This document shows positions 57,105-64,000 of a DNA stretch of 64,000 bases, in pieces (the first letter of the stretch is position 1; each line of letters starts with the position of its first letter). A program made the position numbers and the translations under genes. The notes beneath the pieces are model-generated. The model was not told where the DNA came from, did not search any database, and saw nothing but the letters and a program-made list of their open reading frames with translations. The stretch is from Dechloromonas sp. CZR5 (GTDB lineage Bacteria > Pseudomonadota > Gammaproteobacteria > Burkholderiales > Rhodocyclaceae). Where the stretch lies: contig NZ_VUYQ01000004.1 in the NCBI RefSeq assembly GCF_008711155.1, positions 209,627 to 273,626 of the forward strand. The letters are read 5' to 3'.

Positions 57105-58093
57105 GACATCTCCTTCTCCGGCTCCGGGTTGGGTGTCGAGGGGCCGCTCCGGCGCAGCGACAGGGCGACCGAGGTGGCGATGATGCCGGCGACTACGCCC
57201 AGCGAGAGCAGTACCGGAATCTTGATGACGTCGATGAGCAGCATCTTGGTGCCGATGAACATGAGCACGATGGCCAGCCCGTACTTGAGCAGCGAGAAGC
57301 GGTCGGCCATGTCGGCCAGCAGGAAGTACATCGCGCGCAGGCCGAGGATGGCGAAGATGTTGGAAGTCAGGACGATGAACGGGTCCGTCGTGATGGCAAA
57401 AATGGCCGGGATCGAATCGACGGCAAAGATCACGTCGGAAAACTCGACGAGCACGAGCACCAGGAAGAGCGGCGTGGCGTAACGGACCAGCACGCCACCT
57501 TCAGGCCGCTTGATGAAGAAACTTTCGCCATGCAGTTGGTCGGTTACCTTGATGTGGCGGCGTATCCAGTTGATCAACGGATTGTTCGCCAGATCGGGCT
57601 TCTCGTCGGCGAACCACCACATCTTGATACCCGTGATCAGCAGGAAGGCACCAAAGACGTAGAGCAGCCAGTGGAAATGGGCGATCAGCCAGACGCCGGC
57701 AAGAATCATCAAGGTGCGCAGGACGATGGCACCGAGGACACCGAAGATCAGCACGCGTTTCTGCAATTCCGGTGGAATCGCGAAGAAACTGAACAGCATC
57801 AGCCAGACGAAGACGTTGTCCACGGCCAGCGATTTTTCGATCAGGTAGCCGGTGACATACTCGAGTGCTTTCTGGTTGGCCAGTTCGCGGCCTGCCGTGC
57901 CGTCGAGATAAAGCCACAAGGCGCCGGCGAAAAGCATGGAGATGCTGACCCAGATCAGCGACCAGATCGCGGCTTCGCGCACGCTGACGCGATGCTGCTT
58001 GCTGCCGCCGACAACAAACAGGTCGATGGCGAGCATGACGAGGACGATGGCGAAGAATCCCGCCCACATCCACCAGGTACCGATCGACTCCAT
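57101..58093 (-). CDS. TerC/Alx-family membrane protein
   Basis: 330 residues from ATG at 58093 with AGGAG 8 nt upstream. TerC pattern: [24 protein letters not shown], then [20 protein letters not shown] and [20 protein letters not shown], with acidic residues inside helices that bind or move metal ions. Alx/MntX-type members handle manganese; others are linked to tellurium resistance. No manganese riboswitch (yybP-ykoY) was recognised upstream. Confidence 0.92.
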   Translation of the reverse strand: MESIGTWWMWAGFFAIVLVMLAIDLFVVGGSKQHRVSVREAAIWSLIWVSISMLFAGALWLYLDGTAGRELANQKALEYVTGYLIEKSLAVDNVFVWLMLFSFFAIPPELQKRVLIFGVLGAIVLRTLMILAGVWLIAHFHWLLYVFGAFLLITGIKMWWFADEKPDLANNPLINWIRRHIKVTDQLHGESFFIKRPEGGVLVRYATPLFLVLVLVEFSDVIFAVDSIPAIFAITTDPFIVLTSNIFAILGLRAMYFLLADMADRFSLLKYGLAIVLMFIGTKMLLIDVIKIPVLLSLGVVAGIIATSVALSLRRSGPSTPNPEPEKEMS

Positions 58094-58319
58094 TGCGAGA
58101 CTCCTTTCGTTTGTCGCCTGTCCGGGCCTCATGGCCGGGTGGCGCGTTTTTTTCATTGTGGACTTCCGGTTGGCGAAAGGTATCGGAAAAACCGGATCGT
58201 CGCTCAGGGCGGAGCGAAGAGTCGCCGTCTTGGCGAGGCCGCCGGATTTTCCGGAAAGGGCCGCAAGCCGGGGGATTCCGGGTTAAACTGGAATCACAAA
58301 GACAGCCAGGAGCATAAAA

Positions 58320-58664
58320 ATGATCGTCATCGACCACCAGGCCAACCGTGTCAATGTCTCCGTCTTCGGTGAATTCACGCTGGCCGACTACAAGGAGTTT
58401 GAAGAGGTCGTCAATTTCAAGGTCAGGTTCGAGGGGCCGGTCGATCTGTATTTCGACCTGACCCAGATGGCCGGTCTGACCCTCGATGTCGCTTGGGAGG
58501 AGGTCAAGTTCTCGCGGGCCCACGCCAACGACTTCAAGCGCGTCGCCGTGGTCACCGACAGCCAGTGGGTGACCTGGAGCGCCTGGATTTCGCAGACCTT
58601 CGTCAATGCCGATGTCGAGGTCTTCGACAACGCCGAGGAGGCGAAGGGCTGGCTGGAGCAGTAA
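58320..58664 (+). CDS. SpoIIAA-like (STAS-type) protein
   Basis: 114 residues. VIDHQANRVNVSVFGEFTLADYKEFEEVV, then a regular beta-alpha pattern ending VEVFDNAEEAKGWLEQ, matches the SpoIIAA-like family (DUF3478). These small cytosolic domains bind lipids or act as switch proteins; a phosphorylatable Ser is not obvious here. CAGGAG precedes the start. It heads the four-gene operon with sulfurtransferase, sensor kinase and NtrC regulator. Confidence 0.85.
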   Translation: MIVIDHQANRVNVSVFGEFTLADYKEFEEVVNFKVRFEGPVDLYFDLTQMAGLTLDVAWEEVKFSRAHANDFKRVAVVTDSQWVTWSAWISQTFVNADVEVFDNAEEAKGWLEQ

Positions 58665-58666
58665 GC

Positions 58667-59506
58667 GTGAGCTATACGACGCTGGTCGATGTCGCGACCC
58701 TGCAGGCGCATCTCGACGACCCGAACTGGCTGGTGATCGACGTTCGTCACCAATTGTCCGATACCGGCTACGGCGAGCGCGCCTATGCCGCAGGCCATGT
58801 TCCGGGGGCGCTCTTCCTGCATTGCGACCGCGACTTGTCGGGGCCGATGACCGGTTGCAACGGCCGCCATCCCTTGCCCGACGCGCAAAAGCTGGTACAG
58901 CGATTCGCTGCCATGGGGGTAGGCAGTGCAACGCAGGTTGTGGTCTATGACGATGCCCAAGGGATGATTGCCGGCCGCCTGTGGTGGCTGCTGCGCTGGC
59001 TGGGGCACGATGCCGTTGCCCTGCTCGATGGCGGGTTGCAGGCCTGGCAGGCGGCGGGCGGCATGCTGGCCGACTGGCTGCTGACGCCTATGCCGCGTGT
59101 TTTCGCGGCCAGCCCCCGGGAGCTGCAGGTGGATGCCGGCTACGTCCAGGAGCGCATCGAGACGGCGCACATGCTGCTGGTCGACGCGCGTGGGCCCGAC
59201 CGCTTCCGTGGCGAGAACGAAACCATCGACCCGGTCGGTGGCCACATTCCCGGTGCGGTGAACCGGTTCTTCAAGGACAACCTGCAGGCCGACGGCCGTT
59301 TCAAGCAGGCGGCACAGTTACGAGCGGAGTGGCTGGCGCTCCTCGCCGGGTCGCCGCCCGACCAGGTGATACACCAGTGTGGTTCGGGCGTATCCGCCTG
59401 TCTCAACATCGTGGCCATGGAAATTGCCGGTTTGCCCGGTTCGCGACTCTATGCCGGGTCGTGGAGCGAGTGGTGCGCCGACCCGGGGCGGCCGGTCGCC
59501 CGCTGA
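58667..59506 (+). CDS. Sulfurtransferase, 3-mercaptopyruvate type (two rhodanese domains)
   Basis: 279 residues from GTG at 58667, 2 nt after the previous stop. Two rhodanese domains: the first is inactive (no catalytic Cys in its loop), the second has Cys in HQCGSGVSAC. CGSGV(S/T)A loops are typical of mercaptopyruvate sulfurtransferases (SseA), whereas thiosulfate enzymes have CRxGx[RT]. It can make persulfide sulfur. Cotranscribed with the sensor kinase 24 nt downstream. Confidence 0.92.
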   Translation: MSYTTLVDVATLQAHLDDPNWLVIDVRHQLSDTGYGERAYAAGHVPGALFLHCDRDLSGPMTGCNGRHPLPDAQKLVQRFAAMGVGSATQVVVYDDAQGMIAGRLWWLLRWLGHDAVALLDGGLQAWQAAGGMLADWLLTPMPRVFAASPRELQVDAGYVQERIETAHMLLVDARGPDRFRGENETIDPVGGHIPGAVNRFFKDNLQADGRFKQAAQLRAEWLALLAGSPPDQVIHQCGSGVSACLNIVAMEIAGLPGSRLYAGSWSEWCADPGRPVAR

Positions 59507-59530
59507 GCGGGGCTGCGGGGAGGGGCCGGA

Positions 59531-61356
59531 ATGTCGCTGTCACGCCGTATCCTCCGCCAGGTGCTGCTGGTCGCCGGCGGGGCCTCGCTGCTCTTCGGCA
59601 TCCTGTTTCTTGCGCTCTATCGCGACCAGCTGGAGCGGGAGCGGGCGGCAACCTCGGAGCAGGTTAACCGCCTGCTCCGGGTGGCCCTTGAAAACGCCAT
59701 GCTCAAGCGCGATGTGCCGGGGTTGCGCGACATCGTTCATCAGTTGGGGCAGCAGCCCGGCATTGCCGGCGTCATGATCCTGTCGCCGCACGGCGAGGTG
59801 CGCTTCGCGTCGGCGGATGGCCAGCTGGGTCGTACGTTTCCCGAGTTGACCGCGGAAACCAGGCCGGGTGTGACGGTCAGTCGTTTTGTCGATGGCAATG
59901 GGCGAGGCGACGTGTTGCGCTCGGTCAATCCGGTGCCTAACCAGCTACCGTGCATCGGTTGTCACGGGCCGATCGATCTGCATCCGATCAACGGAATCCT
60001 GGTGGTCGACTACGAGGCAAAAACGATTCGCCATGCCGCCTACCGCAGCGCCGCGCTGTTTTCGGCGGCGGGTATCGCCGTGCTCGGCCTGACCCTGTGG
60101 TCGGTTTGGGGCTTGTTGCGCCGGCGGGTCATTGCTCCGCTCGGCCGCCTGGATGCGGCGGCCAATGCGCTGGCGGCCGGTAACCTGGCGACGCGCGCGC
60201 CGGTGGGCGAGGCGGATGAAATAGGCCGATTAGCCGCCAGCTTCAACGGCATGGCGGCGCGTTTGGCCGAGCAGATCGGGCGCTCCGAGAAGCAGCAGCA
60301 TTACCTGCAGCAATTGCTTGATGGTTTGCCCGACGGTGTACGCGTCATCCGGCAGAGTGATTTCCGGGTGCTGGCCGCCAATCGCGCCTATTGCCGGCAA
60401 TTGGGCGTGACTCCGGAACAGGTTCTCGGCGCGGCGTGCCATCGCTCCAGTCATGGCCGTGAAGTGCCGTGCGCACCGACCATGGTCATCTGTCCGGTGC
60501 ATGAATTGCAGCGCGACGGACAGGCGGTCAAGTGCCGCCACCATCATCGCGCCGCCGACGGTCGCGAACTGCCGGTCGAAGTGCATGCGGTGCGCCTGCA
60601 GCATGAGGGCGAGGCGCTGATCGTCGAATCGATCATCGACCTCTCTTTGGCTGTGCGACATTCGCAGGAACAGCGGCTCTCCGAACTCGGCCTGCTGGCG
60701 GCCGGCATCGCCCACGAGATCCATAATCCGCTGGGTTCGATGCGGCTCGCGGTCGATGGCCTGTTGCGCGGCTTGCGCAACGGGCAAGCCGATCCCCAAA
60801 GGCTGGCCGGTTACCTGGAGATGATGAGCGTCGAAATCGACCGCTGTACCGGTATTACCCAGCGCCTGCTGCTGCTGTCCCGGCTGCCGCAGCAGATTCC
60901 GCAGGTCGTCGACCTCAACCGCGCGATCGGCGATACGGTCAGCCTGCTCGATTTCGATGCCCGCAGCCACGGTATCGTTCAGCACCTTGCCCTCGATGCG
61001 GCGAAACCGCGCGTACTGGCCGATGACAGCGATCTGCGCATGCTGGTGCTCAACCTTGTGCAGAATGCCCACCATGCCATGCCGCGTGGCGGCGAGTTGA
61101 CGGTGCGGACGCTGGGTGGCGAGACGGAAGCAGTGCTTGAGGTGATCGACGGCGGTTGCGGCATACCCGACGAGGCGGTCGGTCGCATATTCGATCCGTT
61201 CTACAGCCGCCGGGCCGATGGCGAAGGCGGTACCGGCCTCGGGCTGACCATCTGCAAGAGTATCGTCGAGCGCTATGGCGGCCGTATCGAAGTGGCAAGC
61301 CGGGAGGGCGTGGGGACGACCTTCCGGGTCATACTGCCGGTTGCAAAGGTGGGGGC

Positions 61357-61360
<4 letters not shown>
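59531..61360 (+). CDS. Sensor histidine kinase with periplasmic CXXCH motif and Cys/His-rich PAS
   Basis: 609 residues. Membrane helix about 10-30, periplasmic sensor 31-172, second helix about 173-196. The sensor contains CIGCH (141-145), a c-type haem attachment motif. HAMP (about 197-250) is followed by a PAS (about 262-370) that is rich in Cys and His: CHRSSH at 303-308, Cys314, CPVH at 321-324 and CRHHHR at 335-340, a pattern known from PAS domains of many sensor kinases and possibly metal-binding. Phosphoacceptor His395 (GIAHEIHNPLGS), ATPase motifs DGGCGIPDE and GEGGTGLGLTI. Overlaps the NtrC-type regulator by 4 nt, so they form a pair. Confidence 0.93.
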
Positions 61361-62688
<1,328 letters not shown>

Positions 62689-62693
62689 GCGTC

Positions 62694-62706
62694 TGCCAAA
62701 ATGGCA
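62694..62706. promoter_or_regulatory. Candidate enhancer site 1 for the NtrC-type regulator
   Basis: TGCCAAAATGGCA: 5-bp arms TGCCA/TGGCA around AAA. It begins 5 bp after the regulator stop codon, centred about 175 bp upstream of the predicted sigma-54 transcription start. A second site with the same arms lies 67 bp further on. Confidence 0.65.
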
Positions 62707-62760
62707 TATTGCAGATTGCTTGAAAATCAATGGCTTGGGGTTAAAGCGGCTTTGGTGTTC

Positions 62761-62773
62761 TGCCAATTTGGCA
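62761..62773. promoter_or_regulatory. Candidate enhancer site 2 for the NtrC-type regulator
   Basis: TGCCAATTTGGCA, flanked by C and G so that the palindrome extends to 15 bp (CTGCCAA-T-TTGGCAG). Same arms and spacing as site 1. Centred about 108 bp upstream of the predicted start, the usual range for NtrC-type enhancers. Confidence 0.68.
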
Positions 62774-62848
62774 GGCGGTGCCATTTTCTTTCCGGTGGGT
62801 TGCGGTGAAAATCCAATTAAAACAGTGGGTTGGCGGGCTGCTCAAAAG

Positions 62849-62864
62849 TGGCGCGGAACATGCA
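62849..62864 (+). promoter_or_regulatory. Sigma-54 promoter of the methionine-rich protein gene
   Basis: TGGCGCGGAACATGCA matches the -24/-12 consensus TGGCACG-N4-TTGCA at 10 of 12 defined positions, with the obligatory GG-N10-GC. Start of transcription would be near 62875, leaving a leader of about 76 nt. Confidence 0.78.
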
Positions 62865-62877
62865 TTAAGGGAAGGGT

Positions 62878-62893
62878 CTCGGCGCTTGCCGAG
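62878..62893 (+). other. Hairpin at the 5' end of the predicted leader RNA
   Basis: CTCGGC (62878-62883) and GCCGAG (62888-62893) form a perfect stem with a GCTT loop, right after the predicted start. A 5'-end hairpin like this usually protects an mRNA from decay. Confidence 0.45.
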
Positions 62894-62950
62894 GCCGCTT
62901 TTGCCAAGGTGGCGGGGGCGAATACCTACGAATACATGAGAGGAACCTAC

Positions 62951-63406
62951 ATGAAAAAGCTGTCGACTATGGCTGCTGTTGCCTTCGTTTCCCTGGCTGC
63001 CGCCACCGCCAACGTGCACGCCGAACAGAAGGGCATGTCCGGCATGGAAGGTCAGAAAGGAATGAGCGGCATGTCCGGCATGCAGGGGCAGAAAGGCATG
63101 TCTGGAATGGAAGGGCAGAAAGGTATGTCCGGTATGGGTGGCATGTCCGGAATGGAAGGCCAGAAGGGGATGTCCGGCATGGGTGGCATGTCGGGCATGG
63201 AAGGCATGGAGGGCAAGAAGGCCAAGAAGCCGAAGGCCGCCAAGCAGGAAAGCATGTCCGGCATGAGCGGCATGGAAGGTCAGAAGGGCATGTCGGGCAT
63301 GGGGGGCATGTCCGGAATGGAAGGCCAGAAAGGGATGTCCGGTATGGGTGGCATGTCGGGCATGGAAGGCCAGAAGGGCATGAGCGGCATGCAAGGCAAG
63401 AAGTAA
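62951..63406 (+). CDS. Secreted methionine-rich repeat protein
   Basis: 151 residues from ATG at 62951, preceded by AGGAACC. A Sec signal peptide (1-24, cleavage after NVHA) leaves about 127 residues: 29 Met, no Cys, no His, no aromatic residue. The mature part is built from units such as EGQKGMSGM and EGQKGMSGMGGMSGM, two blocks of repeats split by a lysine-rich linker (EGKKAKKPKAAKQES, 87-101). Expected to be unfolded and periplasmic. Met-rich MxxM proteins either bind Cu(I)/Ag(I) or act as a renewable oxidant sink with methionine sulfoxide reductase, as MrpX does in Azospira suillum; the two cannot be separated from sequence. Control by the adjacent sigma-54 promoter and NtrC-type system is predicted. 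Confidence 0.9.
   Translation: MKKLSTMAAVAFVSLAAATANVHAEQKGMSGMEGQKGMSGMSGMQGQKGMSGMEGQKGMSGMGGMSGMEGQKGMSGMGGMSGMEGMEGKKAKKPKAAKQESMSGMSGMEGQKGMSGMGGMSGMEGQKGMSGMGGMSGMEGQKGMSGMQGKK
63023..63403 (+). repeat. Tandem repeat region coding for Met-Gly-rich units
   Basis: Degenerate 27-45 bp units (protein EGQKGMSGM with optional GGMSGM) run through the mature part of the gene. Synonymous codons differ between copies (ggc/gga/ggt for Gly, tcc/tcg/agc/tct for Ser), so the protein repeat is conserved more strictly than the DNA, which suggests selection on the peptide. Confidence 0.85.
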
Positions 63407-63424
63407 TCGGCCCGATGCCACAAT

Positions 63425-63457
63425 GGGGCGGAGGCATTTGCCTCTCTGCCCCTTTTT
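63425..63457 (+). terminator. Terminator after the methionine-rich gene
   Basis: GGGGC-G-GAGGCA (63425-63436) pairs with TGCCTC-TCT-GCCCC (63439-63452), followed by TTTTT. It may end most transcripts and leave the two downstream genes at a lower level. Confidence 0.78.
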
Positions 63458-63476
63458 CGATGGAGTCAGCATCGTG

Positions 63477-63782
63477 ATGCGCAAGATCAAAGTGCCGGTA
63501 TTCCTGATCGGGCAGTTCTGCCTGATCGCGGTCGCTCCGGCCCAGGTGAGCGAAGTGGCCGGTCTGCGGCCCTATCAGCGGCCGGCCGGGGCACCGGTCG
63601 TCGAACGTTTCGAACAGAGTGACGCCTGGAGGGCGCAAGCACTGAAGGGGGTCGGTGAGCCGAGAACCGGCCTGGGTTTCCTGAGCGACCAGGGGGCGTG
63701 GTACACCCCGTTCAACCGGCCCAATCTGCAGGGGCGCTACGATATTCGCCAGTTGCACGATAACGATAAGAAGAAAGACTGA
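63477..63782 (+). CDS. Small exported protein of unknown function
   Basis: 101 residues from ATG at 63477 (GTG at 63474 is equally placed behind GGAG). Signal peptide about 1-20 (VPVFLIGQFCLIAVAPAQ). The mature part is polar, with LRPYQRPAGAPVVERFEQ and GAWYTPFNRPNLQGRYDIR and a lysine-rich end; no Cys, no known domain. It lies 70 nt after the methionine-rich gene, behind a terminator, and 2 nt before the next gene, so it is likely part of the same stress locus. Confidence 0.78.
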   Translation: MRKIKVPVFLIGQFCLIAVAPAQVSEVAGLRPYQRPAGAPVVERFEQSDAWRAQALKGVGEPRTGLGFLSDQGAWYTPFNRPNLQGRYDIRQLHDNDKKKD

Positions 63783-63784
63783 TC

Positions 63785-64000
63785 ATGGAAAGCCCAAAAA
63801 CCGGCATTCTGATTCTCGCGCTGGTGGCGGTTGCGACTGCCGTTGGCGCCTACCTGGGTTTGCAGGTCCGCCAGCCGCCGCAGACGGCGAAGGCCGTTGC
63901 CCAAGGCCCGGTCAATTTCGGGAAGGATCATTTGCGCGCCACTTACGATCCCATCCATTTCAAGCCGGCCATCGAGCAGGCGACCGACGCCCAGTGCCTG
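63785..64000 (+). CDS. Membrane-anchored protein, probable cytochrome c (partial)
   Basis: 72 residues before the right edge. ATG at 63785, one N-terminal membrane helix (TGILILALVAVATAVGAYLGL), then a soluble part with HFKPAIEQATDAQCL. The window ends at QCL, where c-type cytochromes often continue as CxxCH; haem binding is therefore likely but not seen. It starts 2 nt after the previous stop. Confidence 0.55.
   Translation, partial: MESPKTGILILALVAVATAVGAYLGLQVRQPPQTAKAVAQGPVNFGKDHLRATYDPIHFKPAIEQATDAQCL

Noticed and set aside
62829..62838. Second possible sigma-54 box around GGGTTGGCGGGCTGCT
   Set aside because: Only 7 of 12 consensus positions match, against 10 of 12 for the box at 62849.
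63023..63403. Repeat region as a CRISPR array or non-coding satellite
   Set aside because: Units are multiples of three, stay in frame behind a signal peptide and vary at synonymous sites, so it is a coding repeat.

Overview
The window reads as a chromosomal segment of a GC-rich betaproteobacterium, most likely of the order Rhodocyclales (Dechloromonas/Azonexus-like). This is inferred from gene order and protein character: xseB-ispA-dxs-folE2, rpsP-rimM-trmD-rplS, valS-(hyp)-holC-pepA facing lptFG, ECF sigma factor-DUF3619-DUF3106-RDD, and ilvBNC-pssA-leuA. The window also carries many c-di-GMP and redox-sensing proteins. No rRNA, tRNA, CRISPR array, phage or insertion sequence was recognised. 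Coding density is high and strands alternate in short operons.

Layout. (1) 1-5.9 kb, minus strand: an overlapping signalling operon with a receiver-DUF3369-GGDEF-EAL regulator, a branched-chain-amino-acid-type binding lipoprotein, a membrane histidine kinase and a further membrane protein cut by the window edge. (2) 6-8.1 kb: LrgA/LrgB-type membrane pair and a nucleoside-recognition (gate) membrane protein. (3) 8.2-20.6 kb: a diguanylate cyclase with a periplasmic CXXCH motif; the two glyoxylate-shunt enzymes aceB and aceA, which share a GTCTT-N4-AAGAC palindrome in their promoters; between them a LysR regulator, a DUF454 protein and a very large PAS-GGDEF-EAL protein with a C-terminal zinc-binding CZB domain; then a chemoreceptor with an extra C-terminal domain. 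(4) 20.6-29.7 kb: rraA, clpSA, cspA, moaC-soxYZ, a BepA-like protease, a TusA-like protein and a pabB-pabC fusion. (5) 29.7-39 kb: valS, holC, pepA, lptFG, RDD, DUF3106, DUF3619 and an ECF sigma factor. (6) 39-54.6 kb: housekeeping biosynthesis (ilvBNC, pssA, leuA), wrbA, yihY, an uncharacterised 504-residue protein, the rpsP operon, folE2, dxs, ispA and xseB. (7) 54.7-58.1 kb: a Rieske oxygenase, an EamA transporter and a TerC protein. (8) 58.3-64 kb: an apparent stress module.

The most interesting part is the right end. An operon encodes a SpoIIAA-like protein, a mercaptopyruvate-type sulfurtransferase, a sensor kinase with a periplasmic CXXCH (haem-type) motif plus a Cys/His-rich PAS, and an NtrC-family regulator. 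It is followed directly by two matching dyads (TGCCA-N3-TGGCA), a near-consensus sigma-54 promoter, and a gene for a secreted protein of about 127 mature residues, 29 of them methionine, built from GQKGMSGM-type repeats. A terminator, a small periplasmic protein and a membrane-anchored probable cytochrome follow. The layout predicts that a redox or haem-dependent signal drives sigma-54 transcription of a periplasmic methionine-rich protein. That protein could be an oxidant sink, in the manner of MrpX of Azospira suillum, or a Cu(I)/Ag(I) binder.
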